Part shown: piece by piece, positions 54,199 through 63,813 of the stretch
Numbering within the stretch: the first letter of the stretch is position 1
Layout of the letters: each line of letters begins with the position of its first letter
Assembly (NCBI GenBank): GCA_041394605.1
Contig: JAWKHX010000011.1
Location: 1-64,000, forward strand
Length of the DNA: 64,000 bases
Reading direction: 5' to 3'
Origin: UBA668 sp041394605
Lineage (GTDB): Bacteria > Actinomycetota > Acidimicrobiia > Acidimicrobiales > Ilumatobacteraceae
Notes under the pieces: model-generated
What the model saw: only the letters and a program-made list of their open reading frames with translations
Databases searched by the model: none
What the model was told of the DNA's origin: nothing
Position numbers and translations under genes: made by a program

Positions 54199-54333
54199 GT
54201 CAGTGCACCTCTCCAACGGGTTGGGTCAGCGGGCAGTACGCCATCGGGCGGTGGTGTTCTGGGAGCTTCATGTTCACGAGTTCTCCGGGTGCCGAGCCGT
54301 TGAACGGCAGGTTCTGGAGCGGCATCCGTTTCA

Positions 54334-54849
54334 TTACGGTTCTACTACGTTCGTAACAGCGGACGCAATGTTAGCGGGTCGACGGTACGTCCCCGACCTG
54401 CCGCCGGTTTTCTCCCACAGGGCGATCTCGCCGATCACCATGCCCTTGTCGGCGGACTTGCACATGTCGTAGATGGTGAGGCACGCCACGCTGCACGCAT
54501 GCAGGGCCTCCATCTCCACGCCCGTGCGGTCCACCGTTTCCACCTGCACGTCCACCTCTACGAAGTCGTCACCGATCTCGAAGTTCACCGAGACGGCACC
54601 GATCAGCAGGGGGTGGCAGAGGGGGATCATGTCGCTGGTGCGCTTGGCGGCCTGGATGGCAGCCACCCTGGCCACGGCCAGCACGTCGCCCTTCTTCACT
54701 TCGCGGTTGGCGATGGCCGTGGTGGTCTCGGGCTGCATGGACACGCGGCCCCGGGCGACGGCACGCCGGTGGGTGGGCTCCTTCGGGGTCACGTCGACCA
54801 TGCGAGCCCGACCCAACGGATCGAGGTGGGTGAAGGTGAGGTCACTCAT
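54334..54849 (-). CDS. moaC: cyclic pyranopterin monophosphate synthase MoaC
   Basis: MoaC of 171 residues, converting the MoaA product to cyclic pyranopterin monophosphate in molybdenum cofactor synthesis. Family motifs: MVDVTPKEPTHRRAVARG, AAKRTSDMIPLCHPLLI, DRTGVEMEALHACSVACLTIYDMCKSADKGM and a C-terminal KTGGRSG. The usual protein ends near this point; the extra PANIASAVTNVVEP is a short extension. A TACAGT box lies ten bases upstream of ATG 54849. moaA and moeA are 1-4 kb away in the same direction. Confidence 0.95.
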   Translation of the reverse strand: MSDLTFTHLDPLGRARMVDVTPKEPTHRRAVARGRVSMQPETTTAIANREVKKGDVLAVARVAAIQAAKRTSDMIPLCHPLLIGAVSVNFEIGDDFVEVDVQVETVDRTGVEMEALHACSVACLTIYDMCKSADKGMVIGEIALWEKTGGRSGTYRRPANIASAVTNVVEP

Positions 54850-54908
54850 CCGTCACGGAACTGTAGTGCCCCCGTCGCGCGCCGACGGGGACTCCCGGGT
54901 GACCGCTG

Positions 54909-55879
54909 TCACCCCGTGATCGTCGGCCCCATGTTCACCACTTCGAACGCCGTGCCGGGAATGGCCTTCAACTGGTTGAGGTCGTCGTCGTTCCAGCCCG
55001 GGCTGGGGGCACCTTGGAAGTACCAGTTGCTGCCGTTGTCGGCCACGATCAGGCCGTAGTCCTTCATCGCTTCGGCGATCACCCGGGCCTGGCCGGTCAG
55101 GCCGGAGATGTCATAGCCGGCCTTCAACCGCAGGCGCATGCCCATCGGCGGGGCGTCGATGTTGGTGACGCTCGACGCGTAGTGGGTGGCGGGCAGCACG
55201 AAGCCACGCTGGGTGGTGGAGAAGGTCACCCGGATGGCGTGCTGGATCTTCCCCGCGGCCACCTCCTCGTAGCGCACCAGACCGGGCAGGATCGGCAGGC
55301 CGGCAGCGTCGGCGCTGGTCCAGCCGATCGGCCGCAGTGCATTGGACGTCAGGTCGAAGCGGGCCCCACTGGCGGCCACCCACCCGCTCCCCTGCCGCCG
55401 CCCGACGTACAGCTCGAACAGGTCGCACGTGCCCTGGCGGAGCACCAGCACATGGCGGTCGCCACCTGCGCCGCCGCCCTCCACGGGCGCGTCGAGCGGG
55501 ATCGGGAACGGGCCGGGTCGCTCTCGTCGCCGTAGGCGTCGTAGGTGATCGGCACCAGCGCCTGATGCTGCGGCACCACCACGAACGGGATGCCGTAGGC
55601 CGGGTTCTCCCCGAAGTCCGGGTGGAGGTTGTCGCTGCCGTGGGCCTGGATGTAGCTGATGATCTGGCTACTGCGGCTTGCCAGCGGCGCGTTGCGGATG
55701 TTCACGTTCCACGAGTTGTCCGTGGGGAAGATCCGGCAGCCGCCGATGGTCGGCACCGGCGGCGGGGTCAGCCGCACCGGGTGGCCTGCGGCGATGGCCG
55801 GGGCATTCACTGGGTCCGCCCCGGCCACCGCTGTCACCATGAGGATGCCGACGACGGCAACGCTGGCGACGACGCGCAT
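54909..55879 (-). CDS. secreted protein of unknown function (frameshifted)
   Basis: Exported protein of about 323 residues. The signal peptide begins MRVVASVAVVGILMVTAVAG. The mature protein has PTDNSWNVNIRNAPLASRS, NLHPDFGENPAYGIPFVVV, then, after a frame change at about 55513 (one lost C/G), DRHVLVLRQGTCDLFELYVG, RPIGWTSADAAGLPILPGL, PPMGMRLRLKAGYD and IVADNGSNWYFQGAPSPGWN. This pattern recurs in secreted proteins of actinobacteria and other soil bacteria; I know no assigned function. The region to moaA (55880-56061) shows nothing further. Confidence 0.65.
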
Positions 55880-56061
55880 CCTCACAGGGCTTTCATCGGT
55901 CGGAACTGCGGCTTCGTTGAGCGCGTCACCCACTGTTCTGCCCAGCAGCGACAACATCACTTGCGCGGCCACGCAACGAAGATTGTCGGTGGCGGAAGAA
56001 TGCCGCTGCGCCTCCGGCGGGTCGCCGGGGACTGCACCGGCATCCTCCCGGACGACGGTGC

Positions 56062-57066
<1,005 letters not shown>

Positions 57067-57070
57067 CTGC

Positions 57071-58309
57071 TCACCCTACCGAGAGCAGGATCGTGCGAAC
57101 AGTGCCGCCCGCCGCCACGCCGTCCCCATCAGGCACCTCGGCAATGGCATTGGCCATCGATGTGGCCGCCAGCTGATGGCTGCCCTGGGCGCCCACGGAC
57201 GTCACGTGCACACGCCCGTCCTCGCCGAACGAGGCGAACACCCGCATGAAGTGGATCTTGCCGTCGGGGCGGCGGGCCAGCCCGGCGTCGGCCACCGCGG
57301 CCACGGTGGGCCGCTGGATGACCGGGTGCCCCGCCATCTGGCGCAGCGCCGGCCGGGCCAGCAACTCGAACGACACCAGCGAACTGACCGGGTTGCCCGG
57401 CAGCCCGAACACGGGGATCTCCCGCGCCCCCGGTGCCGCCGCCAGCATCCCGAACGCGAACGGCTTCGCCGGCTTGATGGCGATCTGCATCCAGCGCATC
57501 GTGGCGATCCGGCCGAGCACCGCCTTGACCACGTCGTAGTCGCCCATGCTGACCCCGCCGCTGGTGACCACGGCGTCGAAGCGGGCGGCAGCGTCCAGCA
57601 GCACGCGCTCCAGTTCGGCCTCGTCGTCGCGCACGATCCCGAGGTCGACGGCCTCGCACCCGGCCTCCGCCACCAGGCCGAGCAGCACGGTGCGGTTGGA
57701 CTCGCGGATCTGCCCCGGCTGCAACGGCGACCCGTCGTCCACCAACTCGTCACCCGTGCTCAGCACGGCGACCTGCGGGCGGCGGACCACCTGCACGACG
57801 GCGGCGTTCACCCCCGCCAGCATCCCCGCCACGGCAGGTGTGACCACCGTGCCGGCCGGGTACAGCACCGTCCCGGCACGCACGTCGTCACCGGCACCGC
57901 GCAGCGAGTCGCCGGCCTGCACCGCCTTCGAGATGGCCACCTGCGCGCCGCCGTCCACGCGCTCGGTGTCCTCCACCATCACGATCGCATCGGCACCTGC
58001 CGGCATGGGCGCTCCGGTCATGATGCGGATGGCCTCGCCCGGCTGGAGCACCCGGTCCGTGTAGCCGCCGGCAGCCACCTCACCGACCACCGGCAGCACC
58101 AGCGGCGCTCCCGCGGACGCGCCGGCCACCGACGCAGCGACCACGGCGTACCCGTCCACCGCCGAGTTGGCGAACGGCGGCACGTCCTCCGCGGCCACCA
58201 CCGGTGCGGCGAGCACCATCCCGACGGCCGACCGGCAGGGAACCTCCACCACCGGCAACACGGCACAGTGGGACAGCACGTGAGCGCGGGCCTCGTCGAC
58301 GGGGATCAT
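57071..58309 (-). CDS. moeA: molybdopterin molybdenumtransferase MoeA
   Basis: MoeA of 412 residues, inserting molybdate into adenylated molybdopterin. Motifs: MIPVDEARAHVL at the start, VPPFANSAVDGYAVV, RIMTGAPMPAGADAIVMVED, RRPQVAVLSTGDELV, VVTSGGVSMGDYDVVKAVL and FGLPGNPVSSLVSFELLARP. ATG 58309 gives the standard N-terminus and lies seven bases downstream of a TACCGT box. Divergent from the glycolipid-binding-like gene; followed closely by moaA. Confidence 0.95.
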   Translation of the reverse strand: MIPVDEARAHVLSHCAVLPVVEVPCRSAVGMVLAAPVVAAEDVPPFANSAVDGYAVVAASVAGASAGAPLVLPVVGEVAAGGYTDRVLQPGEAIRIMTGAPMPAGADAIVMVEDTERVDGGAQVAISKAVQAGDSLRGAGDDVRAGTVLYPAGTVVTPAVAGMLAGVNAAVVQVVRRPQVAVLSTGDELVDDGSPLQPGQIRESNRTVLLGLVAEAGCEAVDLGIVRDDEAELERVLLDAAARFDAVVTSGGVSMGDYDVVKAVLGRIATMRWMQIAIKPAKPFAFGMLAAAPGAREIPVFGLPGNPVSSLVSFELLARPALRQMAGHPVIQRPTVAAVADAGLARRPDGKIHFMRVFASFGEDGRVHVTSVGAQGSHQLAATSMANAIAEVPDGDGVAAGGTVRTILLSVG

Positions 58310-58316
58310 CCGGGCA

Positions 58317-58326
58317 ACGGTACCGT
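58317..58326. promoter_or_regulatory. palindromic overlapping -10 boxes, divergent leaderless promoters
   Basis: ACGGTACCGT is a perfect palindrome. Minus-strand TACCGT (58317-58322) is seven bases from moeA ATG 58309, and plus-strand TACCGT (58321-58326) is seven bases from ATG 58334. The two -10 boxes share bases 58321-58322. Confidence 0.55.
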
Positions 58327-58333
58327 GGCCCGC

Positions 58334-58897
58334 ATGTACTCGCCGTTCGCAGCCGCCCACGACCCCACCGGGCACGTCGTGCGCTGGACCACCTGGGACG
58401 GCGAGCATGTGGAGACCGTCGCCATCCGCTGGGAGAACGAGGGCTTCACCGTCAACGGCCACGTCGGGCGGGAGCGGGTGGAGTACGTGCTGCGCCTGTC
58501 GCCCACCTGGCAGGTCCGCCAGTTCATCCTCTTCCGCGACCTGGAGGAGCCGGACCTGTGGCTGGCCACCGACGGCCACGGCCGCTGGGGCGAGATGAAC
58601 GGCGCCCACCGCACGGAGCTGGACGGCTGCTACGACATCGACCTGGCGTGCACCCCGTTCACCAACACCCTGCCGATCCGCCGCCTGCCGCTGCACGAGG
58701 GCGACACTGCCGAACTGCCCGTGGTGTACGTGGACCCCGAGACGCTGGAGGTCCGCCCCGTCACCCAGCGGTACACCCGGACCTCCGGCCACACCTGGCG
58801 CTACGAGAGCGTGGACTCCGGCTACGTCACCACGTTCGAGGTGGACGAGCACGGCCTGGTGCTGGACTACCCGGACGAGTTCCGCCGGGTGTCATAG
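58334..58897 (+). CDS. putative glycolipid-binding family protein (DUF1089)
   Basis: Protein of 187 residues matching the DUF1089/putative glycolipid-binding family: VETVAIRWENEGFTVNGHVG, YVLRLSPTWQVRQFIL, LWLATDGHGRWG, the diagnostic LDGCYDIDLACTPFTNTLPIRRL, and a C-terminal VDEHGLVLDYPDEFRRV. No signal peptide. ATG 58334 fits both the family start and the TACCGT box seven bases upstream. It overlaps the convergent alkylation-repair gene by 31 bases. Confidence 0.87.
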   Translation: MYSPFAAAHDPTGHVVRWTTWDGEHVETVAIRWENEGFTVNGHVGRERVEYVLRLSPTWQVRQFILFRDLEEPDLWLATDGHGRWGEMNGAHRTELDGCYDIDLACTPFTNTLPIRRLPLHEGDTAELPVVYVDPETLEVRPVTQRYTRTSGHTWRYESVDSGYVTTFEVDEHGLVLDYPDEFRRVS

Positions 58898-59619
58898 GCC
58901 CGCCGCAGATCCGCCGCCATCGCCGGCGGGAACTTGCGCAGCGGCTCGCGCAGCGTCACCAGGTTCATCTGCGTCATGTGTGCCCTCAGCCAGGCCTCCA
59001 CCTCGGCGGGCCGTCGAGCCGCCTCTTCCCGCAGGGCCCAGCCGAGCACCTTGCGGATGAAGAACTCGCGCTCGGGCAGCAACGCCGCCGCGTACCCGTA
59101 GAAGCGGCCGTGCTCGCGGCCCGCCGCCAGTGGCCCGCGGATCGCCAGCACGGCCGAGCGCCGAACCCAGAAGTCCGGATCCGACACCCAGCGGTCCAGC
59201 ACCGGCAGCGTGGCGACGGGTTCGCGCGCCGCGAGTGCGGCCGCCACCGCCCCGGCCAACGGGTCCACCAGCGCCCAGGTGCCGCACTCGCGCAGACGCG
59301 CCTCGATCCACGGGAGGTCGGCCGCCGTCACCAGCTTCGGCGAAGCCATCAGCACTTCGACCGCCGCCAGGCGGCACTCGTGCACCGCCCTGCCGTCCAC
59401 CTGCCAGGCCCACAGACCGTCGGCCAGCGCGAACGCTTCGTGGTCGGTCGGGTGGCCAGCCCTCAGCGCGGCCTTCACCGCCCGGCGCACGTCGGGTACA
59501 CGCACGCCGAAGAAGTGCACGTTGCTCTTCAGATAGGCGGCCTCTCCCGTGGCCCGCTCCGGGTCGCCAGTGGCGGCCAGCAGGCCGGCCAACTCGCCCG
59601 CCGCCTGGCCGGGGTTCAT
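58867..59619 (-). CDS. DNA alkylation repair protein (AlkD-like HEAT repeats)
   Basis: All-helical protein of 250 residues in the AlkC/AlkD family, DNA glycosylases that remove bulky or alkylated bases. Signatures: AAYLKSNVHFFGVRVPDVRR, CGTWALVDPLAGAVA (catalytic-region Trp/Asp), DFWVRRSAVLAI and FFIRKVLGWALREEAARRP. The usual AlkD DNA-binding Trp, Asp and Arg appear present. ATG 59619 overlaps the galU stop by four bases, so it is cotranscribed with galU. Confidence 0.87.
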   Translation of the reverse strand: MNPGQAAGELAGLLAATGDPERATGEAAYLKSNVHFFGVRVPDVRRAVKAALRAGHPTDHEAFALADGLWAWQVDGRAVHECRLAAVEVLMASPKLVTAADLPWIEARLRECGTWALVDPLAGAVAAALAAREPVATLPVLDRWVSDPDFWVRRSAVLAIRGPLAAGREHGRFYGYAAALLPEREFFIRKVLGWALREEAARRPAEVEAWLRAHMTQMNLVTLREPLRKFPPAMAADLRRAYDTRRNSSG

Positions 59620-60425
59620 CCCAGCCGGCCGCGCAGCCAGGCGGTGAACTCCGGACCCACCGTGGGGTCGTCGATGGCGAGGTCCACCACCGCGGTGAGC
59701 CAGCCGAGCGGGTTGCCGGTGTCGTGCCGGCCGATGCGGCTGAGCACGCCGTGGAACGGGCCGGCCTCCGCCTGCTGGCGCAGGGCGTCGGTGAGCTGGA
59801 TCTCACCCTTGGCCCCGGGTGGCAGTCGCTCGATGAGATCGAACACGTCGTTGGTGAGCACGTAGCGGCCGATGATGATGAGGTCGCTCGGTGCGTCGGC
59901 CACCGACGGCTTCTCCACCATCGTCGAGATCGCCACCACCCCGGCGGCGTCCAGATCGCCCGCAGGAGCGATGACGCCGTAGGCGTCCACCTCGTGCATC
60001 GGCACCCGCTTCAGGCCGACGACGCTGCCGCCGGTGCGCTCGCACACATCGATCATCTGGCTGAGAAGCTGGCTGCCGCTCATCAGTTCGTCGGGCAGGA
60101 GGACGGCGAACGGCTCGTCGCCCACGGCCGGGCGGGCGCAGCCCACGGCGTGGCCGAGGCCACGCGGTTCGTCCTGGAAGGCGATGCTGACCTTCAGGCC
60201 CGCCATCTCCTGCTCGGCGTCCTTGCCGAAGCGCTCGATGGCCGGCTTGTCGCGGCTGGACACCAGTACCACATGGTCGATACCGGCACCCACGCATTCG
60301 TCCAGCACCAGCTGCAGAGCGGGCGTGGCGATGATCGGCAGGAGCTCCTTGGGAACCGTGCGGGTGATCGGCCGGAATCGGGTGCCCTGCCCCGCGCAGG
60401 GGATGACCGCGGTACGGACTCGCAT
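59616..60425 (-). CDS. galU: UTP--glucose-1-phosphate uridylyltransferase
   Basis: GalU of 269 residues making UDP-glucose, the donor used by GpgS and for envelope glycans. Motifs: TAVIPCAGQGTRFRPITRTVPKELLPI (nucleotide-binding loop), EPRGLGHAVGCARP, FAVLLPDELMS, VEKPSVADAPSDLIIIGRYVLT and KGEIQLTDAL. ATG 60425 lies six bases downstream of a TAAGCT box, without a ribosome-binding site. Confidence 0.95.
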   Translation of the reverse strand: MRVRTAVIPCAGQGTRFRPITRTVPKELLPIIATPALQLVLDECVGAGIDHVVLVSSRDKPAIERFGKDAEQEMAGLKVSIAFQDEPRGLGHAVGCARPAVGDEPFAVLLPDELMSGSQLLSQMIDVCERTGGSVVGLKRVPMHEVDAYGVIAPAGDLDAAGVVAISTMVEKPSVADAPSDLIIIGRYVLTNDVFDLIERLPPGAKGEIQLTDALRQQAEAGPFHGVLSRIGRHDTGNPLGWLTAVVDLAIDDPTVGPEFTAWLRGRLG

Positions 60426-60431
60426 GGACGC

Positions 60432-60437
60432 AGCTTA
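60432..60437 (-). promoter_or_regulatory. -10 box TAAGCT, leaderless promoter of galU
   Basis: Minus-strand TAAGCT, six bases before ATG 60425. Confidence 0.5.
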
Positions 60438-60496
60438 GGGGCGCTAGCCTTAGCACTCGCCCGACCCGACTGCTAACTGCCCAGCAGGAGCCCGAG

Positions 60497-60832
60497 ATGC
60501 CCACCTACGTCTACAAGTTCGTCGAGACCGGCGAGACCATCGAAGTGCAGCAGGCGTTCACCGACGATGCGCTCACCGAGGCCACCCACCCCGGCACCGG
60601 CAAGGTGATGCAGGTCAAGAAGGTCTTCACCCCCGTCGGCGTCACGTTCAAGGGCGGCGGCTTCTACAAGACGGACAGTCGCGGCTCGAGCTCCAGCACC
60701 AAGACCGGCTCGTCGAGCAGCTCGTCCAGCTCGTCGGACTCCAGCAGCTCGTCCGGTTCGACGGACTCCAGCAGCTCAGCCAGCTCCGCAGCGCCGTCCA
60801 GCTCATCCGGTTCGGCCGCTTCCACCAGCTGA
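60497..60832 (+). CDS. FmdB-family-like protein lacking zinc cysteines, Ser-rich tail
   Basis: Protein of 111 residues. The first ~60 align with the FmdB regulatory domain (MPTYVYKFVETGETIEVQQA, then KKVFTPVGVTFKGGGFYKTD), but all four zinc-ribbon cysteines are absent: CxxC positions read VETG and HPGTG. The last ~48 residues are almost only Ser with some Gly, Thr, Ala and Asp. Whether the protein still folds without zinc is unclear. A GGAG about seven bases upstream supports ATG 60497. Function of FmdB homologues is poorly known (formamidase/methanol regulators). Confidence 0.8.
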   Translation: MPTYVYKFVETGETIEVQQAFTDDALTEATHPGTGKVMQVKKVFTPVGVTFKGGGFYKTDSRGSSSSTKTGSSSSSSSSSDSSSSSGSTDSSSSASSAAPSSSSGSAASTS

Positions 60833-60908
60833 ATTCCTCGCGCGCCGATATGGTGCGCCCCACGGCTTCCCCCGCACCTGTTCGTCTTGCGCGCCCCGGG
60901 GAGGCACC

Positions 60909-61466
60909 GTGTCGCAGCTCGCCCGTCTTCGTCGTCTTCTGGCCCGCCGGCCGTGGCTCTACTGGACCGCGGCTGCGGCCCTCGCTCTGCTGATCGCCCT
61001 TCAGGTGCAGGCCTCGCTGGCCGCCCTGGCCACTGCCCGCCAGGCCTGGGGCACCCCCGTCACGGTGTGGGTGGCCACTGCCCCGGCCGAGCGCGGCGAT
61101 CACGTCCAGGCCGAACCGCGCGACTATCCGGCAGCGATGGTGCCGCCAGGTGCCCTGACGTCCGCGCCTGACCACCCTGCGGCCCGGACGATCGAGGTCG
61201 GCGAGGTGCTGCTGGCGTCCGCCGTCGGCGGGAACGCAGAGGTCGGCGCCGGCTGGGTCGTCGTGGCGCTGCCCTCCTCGGCGGCGCCACGTGTCGTTGC
61301 CGGGCAGCGGCTCGTACTGTTCGGGAATGGCGCCACGCTGTGCGACGGGGTGGTGACGAGCCCGGAGTCGGGCAGCACCATCGAGGTTGCCGTCCCGCCA
61401 GGCTGCGCGGCCACGGCTGCCGTGCACGCCGCGGCGAACACGCTCACCGCTGCCATCCGGCTGTGA
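60909..61466 (+). CDS. SAF-domain (CpaB-like) membrane-anchored protein
   Basis: Protein of 185 residues: basic start, one transmembrane helix (WLYWTAAAALALLIALQV, ~16-33), then a SAF-type domain (VTVWVATAPAERGDHVQAE, AARTIEVGEVLLASAVGG) as found in the CpaB pilus-assembly protein and flagellar P-ring chaperones. Shorter than classical CpaB. GTG 60909 has GGGGAGG about five bases upstream. No other pilus gene is in the window. Confidence 0.72.
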   Translation: MSQLARLRRLLARRPWLYWTAAAALALLIALQVQASLAALATARQAWGTPVTVWVATAPAERGDHVQAEPRDYPAAMVPPGALTSAPDHPAARTIEVGEVLLASAVGGNAEVGAGWVVVALPSSAAPRVVAGQRLVLFGNGATLCDGVVTSPESGSTIEVAVPPGCAATAAVHAAANTLTAAIRL

Positions 61467-61570
61467 CGACACCCCTTGGAGGCCCGCGCCAGCCCGTTCC
61501 CGCGCCGCAGCACACCCGGCTGGGCACACTGGACCTTGAAACCTGCGGCGCAGGACACCAAGCTGGGCGC

Positions 61571-62797
61571 GTGGCGAGTCCGATCCTGCGACTGCGCATT
61601 CCGGAACCAGCTCGGGGTGCACACCCGGCCGACCCGGTCCCCTTCATCTCCGCGGCCGGCGAGATGCGCAAGCCCGACCTCGACGAGAAGGTCGAGCGCG
61701 TCGCGCTGATGCGCAAGCAGCTCGTGCGTGTGCTGGCGGAGGACGGAGCGGCCGTCGGCGAGTGGGTCCCGACGACGCTGACCACCGACCACAAGGTCCG
61801 TGGCCTGCGCGACATGATGCTGTTGCGCAGCTTCGACGCTCGGCTGCTCCGCGCCCACCGGCAGGGACGGATCTCGTTCTACATGCAGGCGCTGGGCGAG
61901 GAGGCAATCGCCTGCGCCCACCAACGGGCGTTGAGCCCCGGGGACATGAACTTCCCCACCTACCGCCAGCAGGGCCTGCTGATCGCGGCCGGCTACCCAC
62001 TGGTCTCGATGATGAACCAGGTGTTGTCCAACGCGCAGGACCCGCTGAAGGGCAGGCAGCTGCCGATCATGTACTCCTCCAAGGAGTACGGCTTCTTCTC
62101 CATCAGCGGGAACCTTGCCACCCAGTACATCCAGGCGGTCGGCTGGGCCATGGCATCGGCGCTGTCGGGCGACTCCAGGATCGCCTCGGCGTGGATCGGC
62201 GAGGGTGCGTCGGCGGAGAGCGACTTCCATGCTGCACTCGTGTTCGCGTCCACCTACCAGGCTCCGGTGATCCTGAACATCGTCAACAACCAGTGGGCGA
62301 TCTCCACACCGGAGGACTTCGCAAGGGGCGCCTCGGCCACCTTTGCCGATCGGGGCTACGGCTTCAGCATCCCCGCCATCCGCGTGGACGGCAACGACTA
62401 CCTCGCCGTGTACGCGGCCACCGAGTGGGCGGCCGAACGGGCTCGCACCAACCTCGGGCCCACGCTGATCGAGTGGGTGACGTTGAGGGTGGGCGCCCAC
62501 TCCACCTCGGACGATCCTTCCGTGTACCGGCCGGCCGACGAGGCCGCCCGGTTCCCCCTCGGGGACCCCATCGAGCGCCTGCGGGCCTACCTCGTCGCGA
62601 TCGGGGCATGGGACGACGAACGGCAGCGGGCGCTGCAGGCGGAGGTGGACGACCAGGTCAACTCGGCGTTCGCCGAGGCGGAGTCCCACGGCTCGGTGAA
62701 GGACGGGCACACGGGCGATCCGCGGACGATGTTCGACGACGTCTACGCCGAACTGCCGCGCCACTTGCGCGAGCAGCGCGACCAGGTCGGGCGGTGA
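61571..62797 (+). CDS. branched-chain 2-oxoacid dehydrogenase E1 alpha subunit
   Basis: Thiamine-pyrophosphate E1 alpha subunit of 408 residues. Motifs: MLLRSFDARLLRAHRQGRI, GEEAIACAHQRAL, the TPP-binding stretch WIGEGASAESDFHAAL ending NNQWAIST about 30 residues later, and WVTLRVGAHSTSDDPSVYR with the phosphorylation-loop-like HSTSDD. Preference for branched-chain over pyruvate substrates is inferred from these branched-chain-type variants and the separate alpha and beta genes. GTG 61571 is the likely start; a CAAGCT hexamer precedes it. E1 beta begins two bases after its stop. Confidence 0.88.
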   Translation: MASPILRLRIPEPARGAHPADPVPFISAAGEMRKPDLDEKVERVALMRKQLVRVLAEDGAAVGEWVPTTLTTDHKVRGLRDMMLLRSFDARLLRAHRQGRISFYMQALGEEAIACAHQRALSPGDMNFPTYRQQGLLIAAGYPLVSMMNQVLSNAQDPLKGRQLPIMYSSKEYGFFSISGNLATQYIQAVGWAMASALSGDSRIASAWIGEGASAESDFHAALVFASTYQAPVILNIVNNQWAISTPEDFARGASATFADRGYGFSIPAIRVDGNDYLAVYAATEWAAERARTNLGPTLIEWVTLRVGAHSTSDDPSVYRPADEAARFPLGDPIERLRAYLVAIGAWDDERQRALQAEVDDQVNSAFAEAESHGSVKDGHTGDPRTMFDDVYAELPRHLREQRDQVGR

Positions 62798-62799
62798 CG

Positions 62800-63813
62800 A
62801 TGGCGACGATGTCGATGATCGAGGCGATCCGGGACGCACACGCCATCGCTATGGAGCGCGACGACCGCGTGGTGGTGTTCGGCGAGGACGTCGGCTACTT
62901 CGGTGGGGTGTTCCGCTGCACCCAAGGGCTGCAGGAGCGCTTCGGGCGGCACCGCTGCTTCGACACACCGATCAGCGAGGCCGGCATCATCGGCGCGGCG
63001 ATCGGGATGGCGGCGTACGGGCTGCGGCCCTGCGTGGAGATCCAGTTCGCCGACTACGTCTATCCGGCGTACGACCAGATCGTGTCCGAGGCAGCGCGGC
63101 TGCGGCACCGTTCGGCGGGCGACTTCACCGCCCCGCTCGTCATCCGGATGCCGACCGGCGGTGGCATCTACGGCGGCCAGACCCACTCCCAGAGCCCCGA
63201 GGCGCTGTTCACCCATGTGGCGGGCCTCACCACCGTGGTGGTCAGCAACCCGTACGACGCCAAAGGTCTGCTGCTGGCCGCCATCGAGGACGAGGACCCG
63301 GTGATCTTCCTCGAGCCCAAACGGGTCTACAACGGCCCCTTCGACGGGCACCACGACCGGCCGATCGTACCGTGGAGCGCGCACCCGCTCGGCGAGGTGC
63401 CAGAGGGGTACTACACGGTCGAGCTCTGCAAGGCCCGCGTGCACCGCCCCGGTGGCGATCTGACGGTGCTCACCTACGGCACACTCGTGCACGTCGCCCA
63501 GGCCGCCGCCGAGGAGATGGGCATCGACGCCGAGATCATCGACCTCCGCACGCTGCTCCCGCTGGACGTCGACTGCATCGTCCAGTCCGTCCGCACGACC
63601 GGGCGGTGCCTGGTGGTGCACGAGGCGACGCTCACCTCCGGCTTCGGCGCGGAGCTCAGCGCCACGGTGCAGGAGCGGGCCTTCCACCACCTGGAAGCCC
63701 CGGTGACTCGGGTCTGCGGCTACGACACCCCTTACCCGCACGCACACGAGTGGGCGTACTTCCCCGGGCCGCAGCGCGTCGGGCGCGCCATGCAGGAGTT
63801 GATGCGCGCATGA
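62800..63813 (+). CDS. branched-chain 2-oxoacid dehydrogenase E1 beta subunit
   Basis: E1 beta subunit of 337 residues. Motifs: VVVFGEDVGYFGGVFRCTQG, DTPISEAGIIGAAIGMAAYG (TPP-contacting glutamate), EIQFADYVYPAYDQIVSEAA, RMPTGGGIYGGQTHSQSPEAL and the C-terminal EATLTSGFGAELSATVQERA. ATG 62800 is used; GTG 62794 would overlap the E1 alpha stop. Its stop overlaps the E2 start by ATGA, so E1alpha, E1beta and E2 form one operon. Confidence 0.9.
   Translation: MATMSMIEAIRDAHAIAMERDDRVVVFGEDVGYFGGVFRCTQGLQERFGRHRCFDTPISEAGIIGAAIGMAAYGLRPCVEIQFADYVYPAYDQIVSEAARLRHRSAGDFTAPLVIRMPTGGGIYGGQTHSQSPEALFTHVAGLTTVVVSNPYDAKGLLLAAIEDEDPVIFLEPKRVYNGPFDGHHDRPIVPWSAHPLGEVPEGYYTVELCKARVHRPGGDLTVLTYGTLVHVAQAAAEEMGIDAEIIDLRTLLPLDVDCIVQSVRTTGRCLVVHEATLTSGFGAELSATVQERAFHHLEAPVTRVCGYDTPYPHAHEWAYFPGPQRVGRAMQELMRA

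Noticed and set aside
60690..60832. Tandem repeat array (AGCTCGTCCAGC-like units) considered as a CRISPR or satellite
   Set aside because: It is the in-frame polyserine tail of the FmdB-like protein; units are irregular and there are no spacers.
61467..61570. Gap before the 2-oxoacid dehydrogenase operon examined for a regulator gene or operator
   Set aside because: No open frame with motifs and no clear dyad; only a weak CAAGCT hexamer near the start codon.
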